Shown piece by piece: positions 27,929 through 36,519 of a stretch of DNA of 64,000 nt; within the stretch, counting starts at the first letter, position 1; each line of letters begins with the position of its first letter. Below the pieces are notes generated by a model. It ran no database searches. It had not been told where the DNA came from and saw nothing but the letters and a program-made list of their open reading frames with translations. Both the position numbers and the translations under genes were made by a program. Source of the stretch: Paenibacillus_S sp043945595 (lineage in GTDB: Bacteria > Bacillota > Bacilli > Paenibacillales > NBRC-103111); contig NZ_JBIFNP010000001.1 in the NCBI RefSeq assembly GCF_043945595.1, positions 806,001 through 870,000 of the forward strand, given 5' to 3'.

Positions 27929-28315
27929 ATGAGTCCAACAAAAAAAGCGCCTGGGCAGGAGTTTGAGGAATTGCTGCTGGAAGCTCGGAAAGATCCGGAA
28001 GCTGCAAATTATTTGGACAGCTTTTCGGTTACAGTAGGCAACTGGATTTTAACCGAACGGTTGAGTCGCGGTATGACACAAAAACAATTGGCCGATTTGG
28101 CCGGCACGACGCAGTCCCGTATTTCTCAAGTCGAGGCAGGGTTTGAGGGAATTAAAATGAATACGATCAATAAAATTGTCGGGGCATTGAAACTGCACGT
28201 TCCCGATGCGATTAAATCTGAGTTAGAGCGCGAGGAAGCAGTGGCAACTGCCGTAGAAGCCATTCCTTCGCGAGTTAAAATGACTCGAATGAAACTGGTG
28301 GGGGCTACTCATTAA
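27929..28315 (+). CDS. XRE-family antitoxin (HigA-like)
   Basis: This is a 128-residue DNA-binding protein with a Cro/C1-type helix-turn-helix at about residues 35-88 (LTERLSRGMTQKQLADLAGTT, QSRISQVEAG, NTINKIVGALKL). The N-terminal acidic helix (EFEELLLEARKDPEAANYLDSF) probably contacts the toxin. The toxin-first order and the tight spacing are those of higBA modules, where the antitoxin neutralises the toxin and represses the shared promoter at 27412-27440. The ATG at 27929 has AGGAGAG upstream. Confidence 0.88.
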   Translation: MSPTKKAPGQEFEELLLEARKDPEAANYLDSFSVTVGNWILTERLSRGMTQKQLADLAGTTQSRISQVEAGFEGIKMNTINKIVGALKLHVPDAIKSELEREEAVATAVEAIPSRVKMTRMKLVGATH

Positions 28316-28368
28316 ATATATCTCTCTCCTAGGAATCTTTACCGAACCATCGAAACTGCAATTGTAGT

Positions 28369-28454
28369 AAAAAAGGCCCTGTTATGCGATTTTCTGTTTC
28401 TTTCGAACTTTTACATTCGATTTAGAAAAAGAAAACGCAATTCGGGCTTTTTTG
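28369..28454 (+). terminator. Long stem-loop terminator after the toxin-antitoxin module
   Basis: The stem GGCCC...GCGATTTTCTGTTTCTTTC pairs with GAAAAAGAAAACGC...GGGC and is followed by TTTTTTG. A-rich sequence before it pairs with the T-tract, so it could work on both strands. The remaining bases to 28583 hold nothing clear. Confidence 0.6.
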
Positions 28455-28583
28455 TTTGTTAATAAGTTTAGCAACTATTATGGTTAACATACTCACAAAT
28501 GTGAGAAGTTCATGATTTTTCGGAAATATGAGGGGGAAGCAAGTTATTTACCAATCCTCTCTTTTTTCAGACTAATATTTATA

Positions 28584-28647
28584 TTGACGGCAGAGTGACA
28601 ATGGGATAAACTAAAAATATCGAAAAGAACCTTTAGTTAACTAAAGG
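28584..28647 (+). promoter_or_regulatory. Promoter and perfect 18-bp palindrome before the 88-residue gene
   Basis: TTGACG (28584-28589), a 17-base spacer and TAAACT (28607-28612) form a promoter. Just after the expected start point lies CCTTTAGTTAACTAAAGG (28630-28647), a perfect palindrome ending 19 bases before the ATG. It is suited to an operator or a 5' hairpin that could mask the ribosome site. Confidence 0.6.
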
Positions 28648-28666
28648 TATTTAAGGGGGCTGTTCA

Positions 28667-28933
28667 ATGGCTAAGACTTTCTATCCTAAAACTTACATTA
28701 TGGTACCAGCAAGTTCACCTCATCCGGAAAATACAGAATACAAGGTATCGATCGGTGAAGAAATCTGGGGAGATAAAGCTCACCAAGTAGTGAAGGTTCA
28801 GATGGTATACAATGGTGAAATCGCTGGAAGACGCAGCCCTTCTTATCCTATTGGCACCGATGACTTAAAACGCGTCCAGAGTGCTATTGATACGCTCTAC
28901 AATCGAATGAACTCTCCGGTAATTGAAGTATAA
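28667..28933 (+). CDS. Orphan 88-residue protein of unknown function
   Basis: The product is not recognised. It is a soluble, mixed-charge protein with no signal peptide, TM helix or Cys; its first half is rich in beta-prone segments (TYIMVPASS, EYKVSIGEEIWGD, HQVVKVQMVYNGEIAG) and a helix follows (DLKRVQSAIDTLYNRM). Support for a real gene is a TTGACG/TAAACT promoter, a perfect palindrome, a TAAGGGGG ribosome site and a clean start. Base composition is AT-rich like the neighbouring toxin-antitoxin genes, so it may have arrived with them. An accessory or mobile-element-derived role is possible. Confidence 0.6.
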   Translation: MAKTFYPKTYIMVPASSPHPENTEYKVSIGEEIWGDKAHQVVKVQMVYNGEIAGRRSPSYPIGTDDLKRVQSAIDTLYNRMNSPVIEV

Positions 28934-29012
28934 GGAGAGTGCGATCATTCCCAATTGGTGGGCTATCAGGCTTTTTTCGTTCGGTTTAAATATAAAATAT
29001 TTTTCTTAATCA

Positions 29013-29041
29013 TTGGTGAAATCAAATTTATGTTATACAAT
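29013..29041 (+). promoter_or_regulatory. Candidate promoter of a non-coding transcript
   Basis: TTGGTG (29013-29018), a 17-base spacer and TACAAT (29036-29041) lie in an AT-rich stretch with no following open frame but with structured sequence and a strong terminator downstream. Confidence 0.4.
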
Positions 29042-29047
29042 ACTTAT

Positions 29048-29291
29048 AACAAATATAGGCAGGTCTCTCCTTCTGGCCGTTAAGGATGTGGAGACAATAG
29101 AAACAAAAGATGCTATCCAGTTAATGATGATGTTCGGCATGCTTGAAAACCGTTTTCACACCTCTTAGTCTAATTAAAGAACACAATTTCAAGAGCGGCT
29201 GCCCCCCTATCCATTCCCTCCCAACGCGCTTTCGTAGGGGAGCGCACAATAAAGGACCGTCCGAATTCATTTTCGGACGGTTTTTCTTTTT
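29048..29291 (+). ncRNA. Candidate structured RNA of unknown family
   Basis: Between a promoter-like element and a strong terminator lie about 240 bases without a credible gene but with foldable parts. The first hairpin is GTCTC-TCCTT...AAGGA-GAGAC at 29072-29096, and the diverged copy of the inverted repeat follows at 29142-29222. It does not show T-box, SAM or lysine riboswitch core motifs that I can recognise. The promoter of the SGNH gene lies beyond the terminator, so this is not simply that gene's leader. Confidence 0.35.
29142..29222. repeat. Diverged second copy of the inverted repeat element
   Basis: 29164-29222 aligns with 17158-17217: both read CCTC, CTAATTAA, GAACAC, TTTCAA or CTTCAA, GCGGCTG or ACGGCTG, then a C-rich stretch and CCCTCCC or TCCTCCC. 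The inner hairpin survives imperfectly (CTTGAAA / TTTCAAG); the outer left arm is lost. Confidence 0.55.
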
Positions 29292-29292
29292 T
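29256..29292 (+). terminator. Strong Rho-independent terminator
   Basis: A perfect 10-bp stem (ACCGTCCGAA / TTCGGACGGT) with a 6-base loop is followed by TTTTCTTTTTTT. No gene lies in the 320 bases before it on this strand, which is the main reason to suspect a non-coding transcript. Confidence 0.85.
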
Positions 29293-29370
29293 TGAAATTG
29301 TATATAAGACTGCACAGTTCCATTCCAGCATATAACTCATATTAGACACACAATCACTTGAAATATTTAA

Positions 29371-29400
29371 TTGACAACGCTTTCTTTGATCGAATATGAT
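29371..29400 (+). promoter_or_regulatory. Promoter of the SGNH esterase with overlapping cre-like site
   Basis: TTGACA (29371-29376), an 18-base spacer and TATGAT (29395-29400) form the promoter. TGACAACGCTTTCT (29372-29385) matches the CcpA-binding cre consensus at about 12 of 14 positions and overlaps the -35, which would give glucose repression. Confidence 0.6.
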
Positions 29401-29452
29401 TATAAACGAGTTAGATATAAGTCACAAATGGGCGAACGGAGAGGTCATACTT

Positions 29453-30537
29453 ATGCTGCATAACGGTATTTATTTTCACAACGTAACGGAGCTGGAGCCG
29501 AACGACGGGCTGCCGGGCTGGACGCTGCACCGGTTTCCGAAGGAGGTGCGCCATCATATTTCCGAGAAGGGCCGGTGGAAGGCGGTTCAGTCGAACGGCT
29601 GCGAGCTGCGTTTTGTCACGGACGCCAAGCATGTACGGGTCACGGTGGCTTCACAGGAAACGAACGGCAGGGTGTTCGTCTTCCGGGGGACTTCTTCCAT
29701 TCGTCCCATTCGCTTCAACCGGGCGTCGTGCAGACGCTGCAGCTCGATGCGCCCGAGCGTTTCGATGATGTAATCCCGGAGCGGCTGAACAACCGGGCGT
29801 TCCGCTCCAACGTGTGGCGGATCTTTTTCGACCGCTACAGCGCTGTCTTTTATGGGATCGAGAGCTTCGGCTTCGCGGTGAGGGCGCCTTATCCGGAGGA
29901 GATACCCCGATTGACCCTGCTCGCATACGGCTCGTCGATTACGCAGGGAGCGGGGGCGCTGGCGAATTACAACTGCTACGTGCAGCAGGCGGCAAGGCGG
30001 CTCGAAATCGATGCGCTCAACCTGGGCTTGAGCGGGTCCTGCTACTGCGAGCCGGAGCTTGCCGACCATCTGGCCGGACGAAACGATTGGGACATCGCCT
30101 ACCTGGAGCTCGGCGTCAATATGCGCAGCGTGTTTACAGTGGAGCAATTCCAAGCGCGCTCGGCGTACCTGCTGGACCGGATGATCGAGCTGCAGCCGGA
30201 GAAGCCGATCTTCCTGACTACGATGTACCCGAACCGGGCGTCGTATTTCCACGCTAATGCGAGCATTCCAAAGCTGCAGGAGGATGAGAAGCGGTTCAAT
30301 GAAGTATTGGAGTCGTATTGCGCCAATAAGCGGCATGCGCAGCTGCACCTGCTGGACGGCCGGGAGATTATGTCCGACTTCGTATCCTTGACGAGCGATC
30401 TGATTCATCCGTCCGATTACGGTCACATGCTGATGGGAGAACAGGTGGCCCGTCTGCTTCGGCCTGAGGTGGAGAAGCTGCGTACCGCAGCTACAGCCGG
30501 AACGGGAAGCGGGGAGACTGCGAAGCCGGAGCTTTAA
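29453..30537 (+). pseudogene. SGNH/GDSL-family esterase, one frameshift
   Basis: This is a cytoplasmic SGNH hydrolase of about 361 residues, likely a carbohydrate deacetylase. It has an N-terminal beta-sandwich-like region (MLHNGIYFHNVTELEPN) and then the catalytic blocks: LLAYGSSITQGAGA (Ser), LGLSGSCYCEPELADHL (Gly), LELGVNMRSVF (Asn) and DLIHPSDYGHMLMG (Asp and His). The frame breaks in the G-run at 29683-29690 (TTCCGGGGGA); one more G gives VFRGDFFHSSHSLQPGVV. ATG 29453 is chosen over 29396 because GGAGAGG precedes it and the -10 box overlaps the earlier ATG. A binding protein gene follows after 31 bases. Confidence 0.83.
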
Positions 30538-30568
30538 GCAAATTTATACCGACAAGGAGAGTTATCTC

Positions 30569-32122
30569 ATGAAAAAATGGCTTTTAGTCTTGACCGGTGC
30601 GGCATTGACCGCCACCACGGTTATCGGCTGCTCGCAGCCCGGCGCACAGCCGAGTGAAGAATCCTCCAGTTCCGGAGGGAAAACGTCCTTTTCGATCTCT
30701 TTTCGTTCAGGCAATATCTCTTATGCGGAGAATCACCCGAATCTGAATGAGGAGAAATGGGTGAAGAAGCTGGAGGAGCTGACCAACACCGATCTGGATA
30801 TTCGGCTGATGCCGCATAAGGAATTCGATCAGAAGATGATCCAAATGTTCGCGATCAACGATATTCCCGATGTCGTCCAGGCAAGCGCTGGACTGACGAA
30901 TCCGCAGCTTGCCGGCTCGGTACAGGCGGGCGTATTCATGCCGCTGAACGATCTGCTGAACAAGTACGGGAAAAATTTGCTGGCCAAAATACCGAAGGAT
31001 GCATGGGAGAAGGAAACGGACGCGGACGGCAATATTTATGCCATTCCGGAATGGCTGTCGAATCCTTCCCGCCGGGCGACATGGATTCGGGAGGATCTGC
31101 TGGAGAAGACCGGACTGCCGGAGCCGAAGACAGTGGACGATTATCTCAACGTGATGCGCGCTTTTAAGAAGCTGGGCGTCGAGAACCCGTATATGGGCCG
31201 GGAGGATTTCGTCTACTCGGATATGTTTTTTGGGGCGAACGACGTGTTCGCCAACTTTTTCATGAAGCAGGGGGATCAGATCGTTCCGAAGTTTTTCAAT
31301 GTCGAGGGAATGCAGCGCACGATGCAGACTTACAAAACGATGCTGGACGAGGGCTTGATCAGCAAGGAGTTCGCAACGACGAACCCGACCAAATTTAAGA
31401 ACGATATTCTTGCAGGCAAAGCGGGCATCTGGAATATGAATGCGAACCTGCTGATCCAATGGGATAACCAGCTGAAGGAAAGCGTGCCGGGGGCCAAAAT
31501 GAAATTGATCCCGTCTCCCACGGGCCCGGACGGTCAGGGCGGGCTGCGGCTGGTCGGCAATGTGACGAGGGCCTACTTGATCAACAAAAAGGCGAAGGGC
31601 CCTGCGGGCATTATTAAATTTTTCGACTGGATGGTCAGCGATGAGGCGGAGAAATTTTTCACCTTCGGGATTAAAGGGGAAAACTACACCGAGGAGAACG
31701 GCAAAATCAATTACAAAGCGCCGGCCAATGCTTTGGAGGTCGATGAGGAGACGTACCGGCAGACACTGCTCTGGTTCGTGCAGGACACGACCTATAACAA
31801 AGGCTCGCTCAGTCTGACGCCGGAAGGACAAAATCTGATGAAGCTCTATGACACGGTACTGGCAAAGGAAGGCCGCGATGGAATCCAGTTCGAGCCGCAG
31901 CTGCAGGGCTATACGAAGAACCCGGATATTACCCCGACAGGCGATAAGCTGCCTCCGGTCGTTCTGGTACATGTTATCAAAATGGTGTATGGCAAGGAGA
32001 ATATCGCCGATTATCCGAAGGTGCTGGAGGAATGGAAATCGAAGGGCGGCAATGAGGTCATCAAAGAGGCAACGGAGCGCTATAACAAGAAGGAAGGCGT
32101 TATTTTATCCAAAAAGAAATAA
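30569..32122 (+). CDS. Extracellular sugar-binding lipoprotein without adjacent permeases
   Basis: This is a 517-residue LplA-like receptor with signal peptide and lipobox (TTVIGC; Cys21) followed by a Ser-rich linker. Family segments include NEEKWVKKLEELTNTDLDIRL, FAINDIPDVVQASAG, WIREDLLEKTGLPEPKTVDDYL and FFDWMVSDEAEKFFTFGIKG. It sits between the SGNH esterase and a secreted esterase, while the nearest permeases begin at 34630 with their own binding protein. It may feed that or the 22.5-kb importer. ATG 30569 has AAGGAGAG upstream. Confidence 0.92.
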   Translation: MKKWLLVLTGAALTATTVIGCSQPGAQPSEESSSSGGKTSFSISFRSGNISYAENHPNLNEEKWVKKLEELTNTDLDIRLMPHKEFDQKMIQMFAINDIPDVVQASAGLTNPQLAGSVQAGVFMPLNDLLNKYGKNLLAKIPKDAWEKETDADGNIYAIPEWLSNPSRRATWIREDLLEKTGLPEPKTVDDYLNVMRAFKKLGVENPYMGREDFVYSDMFFGANDVFANFFMKQGDQIVPKFFNVEGMQRTMQTYKTMLDEGLISKEFATTNPTKFKNDILAGKAGIWNMNANLLIQWDNQLKESVPGAKMKLIPSPTGPDGQGGLRLVGNVTRAYLINKKAKGPAGIIKFFDWMVSDEAEKFFTFGIKGENYTEENGKINYKAPANALEVDEETYRQTLLWFVQDTTYNKGSLSLTPEGQNLMKLYDTVLAKEGRDGIQFEPQLQGYTKNPDITPTGDKLPPVVLVHVIKMVYGKENIADYPKVLEEWKSKGGNEVIKEATERYNKKEGVILSKKK

Positions 32123-32135
32123 GGAGGCGTAGTCC

Positions 32136-34241
32136 ATGAAAGGCCTGTTATTCGGAAAAAGCATCAAGGTGCTGCTGTGTGCCGGCTTGCTGGCAGCATC
32201 TGCAGGTGCGGCGGCTTTACCGGGATTGAAAACGCTCACACCCTCCGTGGCGCAAGCGGCGGGCGCGGAACAATCGCAGGATACGCAGCTGTTCTATGAC
32301 AGCTTCGAGTACGGCAACGGCACCCCGGTGCCTGCGTCACCGTCTTCGAAGTGGTCGCAGGACGGTACGGGCGGGAGCCTGGTCAAGACACTGCCAAGCG
32401 GCATGCACACCGGTACCTACGGAGCCAAGCTGGATGCCTCCGATGCGCTGACGCTGCACTTGGGCACGTCCGGCTTCCGCAATATCCAGCTCAGCTACTG
32501 GTATAAGGCGAATGTAACCGCCGGCGGGGTAAAGGTGGAATATTCCGCGGACGGCGGCGCGAATTGGACGGCGCTGGATCCTATTGATGCTTCCCAGGGA
32601 ACCTTCAAGCAAAGAACCTACCTGCTGGCATCGCCGGATTACGTATCGGCGGACGATGTGGAGGACTTTCAGGTCCGCTTCCGGGTTGACGCGTCGGCTG
32701 CTCTCTCAGGCAACATTTATATCGACGACGTGGAGGTCCGGGGACAAACGGAATCGGGCACGATTCCCGATCCGCAAGGGCCGCTGATTACGTTCTTTAA
32801 CGACAATTTCGACGATCCGGACAATTACGGCTCCGCCGGAGGCGTCGTCATTCCTTCGCCATGGGTGCAGGAGGGGGCGAATGCAAGCGCGGCCAAAACG
32901 TCCGTATCGACCAGCGCACCGTCGCTGCCCAATCTGGTAAAGATCGATTCCAAGGATGCGCTCGCGCTGCCGCTCAATACGACGGGCTACGGCAATATTC
33001 AATTGAGCTATTATACGCGCGCTTCCTCTTATATCAGCGGGAGCGTCATAACGGAATGGTCGCCCGACGGCGGCACGAGCTGGACGACGCTGGAGGATTT
33101 CAAACTCCCGGCCGGAACCGCCGAGCACAAGAACAGCCAATCCAATACGCTGAAAACATGGACGCTGCCATCAGCAGCGAACAATAACGACAATATCAAA
33201 ATCCGCTTCCGCGTCGGCGATGCGATGAATGCCAATATGTACATCGACAGCGTCTCGATCGCGGGTCAGGCGATTCCGGGCATTCCTCCGGCAGCCAGTC
33301 CGGTGCCCGTTACGCCGCCGGTTGACCCGGTGCCGTTCACGCCTCCGGCAGGCGTGACGCTGTATGAGGACGTGCAGATCGGCTTGGCCGGATCGCGACC
33401 GCTGTATACCTCAATCGCGGTGCCTGAAGCTGCACCTTCCAGCCCGATGCCGGTGATCGTCTATATTCACGGCGGCGGCTGGAATCATGGCGACCGGAAG
33501 CAGGCGCTCGGCACGATCTGCGGCTACGTGACCAAAAGAGGATATATCGGCGTTACGCTCGATTACCGGTTAACCCCGGAAGCGCCGTATCCAGCCCAAA
33601 TCCAGGATGTCAAGCTGGCCATCCGTTATTTGCGGGCTCATGCGGCGCAGTACGGCATCGACCCCAGCCGCATCGGGGTATGGGGCTCCTCGGCGGGAGG
33701 GCATCTGGCCTCGCTGCTCGGCACCTCCGGCGATTTGACCTCCGCCGATCAAGTGACCCTGGATAACGGGCATACCGTGAATGTGCCGGATCTGGAAGGA
33801 GCCGGCGGCTGGCCGGAATTTTCCGACAAGGTGCAGGCGGTCGCGGACTGGTACGGCCCCGCCGATTTCACTACCGGGTTCGCGAACGGGTACAGCTCGG
33901 TGACCGCGCTGCTTGGTGGCAGCAACGCGTTCTCCGTTCCGGATCTTGCACGCCTTGCGATGCCGGGAACGTATGCTTCGCCCGACGATCCGCCGTTCTG
34001 GATTCGCCACGGCGACGCGGACGCTACGATTCCGTACACGGACAGCGTTACGTTTGCCAATCAGCTGACGGCGGCCGGCGTACCGGTCGTAGACTTTCAG
34101 GTTGTACCGGGCCAGGGCCACGGCTTTACTGGCACGGCATCCGAGCAGGCCAACGCGGAGGCTTGGTCGTTCCTCGATCAATATGTGAAAAATCGGACGG
34201 TAACGGAGCAGGTGTATTATAAAGCGGGCTATCAGCCTTAG
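32136..34241 (+). CDS. Secreted modular esterase: two carbohydrate-binding-like repeats plus alpha/beta hydrolase
   Basis: This is a 701-residue exported protein. A signal peptide (about residues 1-42, ending VAQAAGA) is followed by two related beta-sandwich modules (about 50-205 and 225-380). Both contain the pattern NIQLSYW/YY, GGANWTAL or GGTSWTTL, and IRFRV plus IYIDDV or MYIDSV. A Pro-rich linker leads to an alpha/beta hydrolase with HGGGWNHGD (oxyanion motif), Ser519 in GSSAGG, an Asp in HGDAD (627-629) and His662 in GQGHGF. The catalytic domain resembles acetylxylan/feruloyl esterases of the BD-FAE type. It would strip acetyl or feruloyl groups from plant xylan outside the cell. A GGAGG site precedes ATG 32136. 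Confidence 0.88.
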   Translation: MKGLLFGKSIKVLLCAGLLAASAGAAALPGLKTLTPSVAQAAGAEQSQDTQLFYDSFEYGNGTPVPASPSSKWSQDGTGGSLVKTLPSGMHTGTYGAKLDASDALTLHLGTSGFRNIQLSYWYKANVTAGGVKVEYSADGGANWTALDPIDASQGTFKQRTYLLASPDYVSADDVEDFQVRFRVDASAALSGNIYIDDVEVRGQTESGTIPDPQGPLITFFNDNFDDPDNYGSAGGVVIPSPWVQEGANASAAKTSVSTSAPSLPNLVKIDSKDALALPLNTTGYGNIQLSYYTRASSYISGSVITEWSPDGGTSWTTLEDFKLPAGTAEHKNSQSNTLKTWTLPSAANNNDNIKIRFRVGDAMNANMYIDSVSIAGQAIPGIPPAASPVPVTPPVDPVPFTPPAGVTLYEDVQIGLAGSRPLYTSIAVPEAAPSSPMPVIVYIHGGGWNHGDRKQALGTICGYVTKRGYIGVTLDYRLTPEAPYPAQIQDVKLAIRYLRAHAAQYGIDPSRIGVWGSSAGGHLASLLGTSGDLTSADQVTLDNGHTVNVPDLEGAGGWPEFSDKVQAVADWYGPADFTTGFANGYSSVTALLGGSNAFSVPDLARLAMPGTYASPDDPPFWIRHGDADATIPYTDSVTFANQLTAAGVPVVDFQVVPGQGHGFTGTASEQANAEAWSFLDQYVKNRTVTEQVYYKAGYQP

Positions 34242-34413
34242 ACGACCGGCATCGCCGGCATACCGCCGCACTCCATCGCACATTGCGCCATGCGGTATCT
34301 GAAGCTAGCTCGCGCGCATGGCTGCAGCCATGCCTGTTCCGCTCTGCTCCGCAGCGCTTGTGCCTAAACCTAGCCGAGGTGAAAAAGACCCGGCTCATTA
34401 TACTGTGAACTGT

Positions 34414-34456
34414 ACCCTATCGAGTAGACACTTTTAAAAAGTCTCTCGGTAGGGTA
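34414..34456. repeat. Inverted repeat resembling adjoining insertion-sequence ends
   Basis: ACCCTATCGAG-TAGAC pairs imperfectly with GTCTCTCGGTAGGGT around a TTTTAAAAA centre, preceded by TGAACTGT. Ends of this style (TGAACTGTACCC) occur in IS3-type elements, but no transposase is present. It could equally be an ordinary hairpin in the 388-base gap 34242-34629. Confidence 0.3.
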
Positions 34457-34467
34457 TTCGTCTTATC

Positions 34468-34502
34468 AGGTCAGCCAGACATTTCTGGTTGGCCTATTTT
34501 AG
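34468..34502 (+). terminator. Hairpin terminator after the esterase gene
   Basis: AGGTCAGCCAG pairs with CTGGTTGGCCT (11 bp, two wobbles), followed by ATTTTAGCCTATTTT. It separates the esterase from the next importer operon. Confidence 0.6.
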
Positions 34503-34629
34503 CCTATTTTAATAGAAACAAAAATCGTACAGAAAGAACTAAAGATTTTTAAGGCTCGGAATAGACGAACCGCGTTACATTATAAGCATCACATCCAATA
34601 CAACTTTCATCAGGAAAGAAGGAGGAGCC

Positions 34630-35586
34630 ATGAAAACAACGCCTGCCGCCGCAGGAACGAATAGAGCACCGGCAGCCAAAGAGGCTTTTTACCAGACCAA
34701 GCGGTTTCGGCAAAATATTCCGCTATTTATCATGCTTATACCTGGAGTGCTTTATTATCTCATATTCCGCTACTTGCCTATGGGCGGTCTTGTGATCGCA
34801 TTCAAAAACTACAACTTTCACGATGGCATATGGTCAAGTCCGTGGGTGGGGTTGAAATATTTCGAGATTTTATTCCAGTCTCACGTCACGCTGCAAATTA
34901 TCTGGAATACGCTTACCCTGAGCATTCTGAACCTGATCTTCGGGTTCCCTGCGCCGATTATTATCGCCATTGCCTTGAATGAGGTCCGCAAGAGCTGGCT
35001 GAAGCGCTGGATTCAAACCGTTATTTATCTGCCTCATTTCTTGTCCTGGGTTATCGTTGCAGGCATTATCCTGACTTTGTTCTCCATCGACGGCGGCACC
35101 ATTAACAAGCTGCTGGGCCAATGGGGGATGGAGCCGGTGCCGTTCCTGTACCGCGCTAACTCATGGATCGCCATCTTCATCGGCTCCGGGATGTGGAAGG
35201 AGATGGGCTTCGGCGCTATTATTTATCTCGCCGCTATCGCCGGCATTGATCCCAGCCTGTACGAATCCGCGGGGATGGATGGCGCAGGCAAGCTTAGACA
35301 GATTTGGCATATTACCCTGCCGGGTATCCGTCCTACGATTATCCTGCTGCTGATTCTTGGAATGGGCCGTCTGATGGAGGTAGGGTTTGACCAGGTTTAC
35401 AACTTGCAGAATCCCACTGTCCTGGAGAAAGCGGAGGTCATCAGCACCTACGTGTACAAAGTAGGGCTGCAGCAGGCCCAGTTTGGCCTAACCACAGCCA
35501 TGGGATTGTTTGAATCCTTTGTCGGCCTGGTGCTTGTGCTGTCGGCCAATGCATTGGCCCGTAAATTCGATCAGGGGTTATTCTGA
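34630..35586 (+). CDS. Sugar ABC transporter permease, LplB type
   Basis: This is a 318-residue CUT1 permease. Typical segments are NIPLFIMLIPGVLYYLIFRYLPMGG, VIAFKNYNFHDGIWSSPWVGLKYF, FGFPAPIIIAIALNEV, the EAA loop ESAGMDGAGKLRQIWHITLPGI and the closing helix ESFVGLVLVLSANALARKF. It opens an operon with the second permease and a binding lipoprotein, all upstream of a YesMN pair. ATG 34630 has GAAGGAGGAG upstream. No ATPase is encoded here, so a shared MsmX-type ATPase is expected. Confidence 0.94.
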   Translation: MKTTPAAAGTNRAPAAKEAFYQTKRFRQNIPLFIMLIPGVLYYLIFRYLPMGGLVIAFKNYNFHDGIWSSPWVGLKYFEILFQSHVTLQIIWNTLTLSILNLIFGFPAPIIIAIALNEVRKSWLKRWIQTVIYLPHFLSWVIVAGIILTLFSIDGGTINKLLGQWGMEPVPFLYRANSWIAIFIGSGMWKEMGFGAIIYLAAIAGIDPSLYESAGMDGAGKLRQIWHITLPGIRPTIILLLILGMGRLMEVGFDQVYNLQNPTVLEKAEVISTYVYKVGLQQAQFGLTTAMGLFESFVGLVLVLSANALARKFDQGLF

Positions 35587-35605
35587 AGAAAGGAGGGAAG
35601 TCCTC

Positions 35606-36478
35606 TTGAGGGAATCCACAGGCGGAAAAATTTTTGTCAGCTTCATTCACACGGTATTGATCCTCATTTCGCTTACCTGCATTCTGCCTTTCCTGCATCT
35701 CATTGCGCTGTCCGTAAGCTCGGGGCATGCGGTTGACCTGGGGCGGGTCTGGTTCTGGCCGGTGGGGCTTGATTTCACCGTTTACAAATACTTTTTTGAG
35801 AATACGCCGGCCCTGCGCGCCTTTGGCAACAGCGTGATCATTACCTTAATCGGAACGGTCCTGAGCATGCTGGCCACGGTGCTGACGGCTTATCCCTTAT
35901 CCCGCTATTACCTCTACGCCCGCAAACCGATTACAACAGCTGCCTTGTTCACCATGCTCTTCAGCGGAGGCATGATCCCTACATATCTGATCATGAACAA
36001 CCTGCATTTAACCAATACTTACTGGTCGCTCTGGATCAGCGGACTGATCAGTACCTATAATATGCTGATTATGAAAAGCTATTTTGAGAGCATCCCGGGA
36101 GAAGTGGTGGATTCCGCCCAGATGGACGGATGCGGCGAGGTCCAGCTGCTCACGCGCATCATCCTGCCCTTGTCTCTGCCCATGATGGCTACACTGACGT
36201 TATTCTACGGGGTGGGCTACTGGAACATGTTCATGAGCGTTATTCTTTACATCAACAAAACGAATTTGCAGAATCTTACCGTTATCGTGCAGGGGATGCT
36301 GCAAATTCAGGGGAACTACAATATGTCGGCCATGGATATGATGCAGCAGCAGGAAATGGTATCCGAAAAGCTGAAAGCGGTTGGGGTTATGGTTATGGTT
36401 GTGCCCATGCTGGCGGTATACCCGTTCCTGCAGAAATATTTTGTCAAAGGCATCATGCTTGGCTCTATTAAGGGGTAA
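35606..36478 (+). CDS. Sugar ABC transporter permease, YtcP/LplC type
   Basis: This is the partner permease, 290 residues. It shows SLTCILPFLHLIALSVSSGHAV, the diagnostic FTMLFSGGMIPTYLIMNNLHLTNTYW, the EAA loop DSAQMDGCGEVQLLTRIILPLS and the family end FLQKYFVKGIMLGSIKG. TTG at 35606 is chosen as start: it has AAAGGAGGGAAG upstream and avoids the overlap of nearly 80 bases with the previous gene that a longer reading would require. Confidence 0.93.
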   Translation: MRESTGGKIFVSFIHTVLILISLTCILPFLHLIALSVSSGHAVDLGRVWFWPVGLDFTVYKYFFENTPALRAFGNSVIITLIGTVLSMLATVLTAYPLSRYYLYARKPITTAALFTMLFSGGMIPTYLIMNNLHLTNTYWSLWISGLISTYNMLIMKSYFESIPGEVVDSAQMDGCGEVQLLTRIILPLSLPMMATLTLFYGVGYWNMFMSVILYINKTNLQNLTVIVQGMLQIQGNYNMSAMDMMQQQEMVSEKLKAVGVMVMVVPMLAVYPFLQKYFVKGIMLGSIKG

Positions 36479-36519
36479 CGGCAGCAACGAAATCAATCAT
36501 AGATTGAGGGGGATTCCAC

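Noticed and set aside
30707..31972. 421-codon antisense open frame opposite the binding lipoprotein at 30569
   Set aside because: It is explained as a complement of the real gene; no ribosome site or domain.
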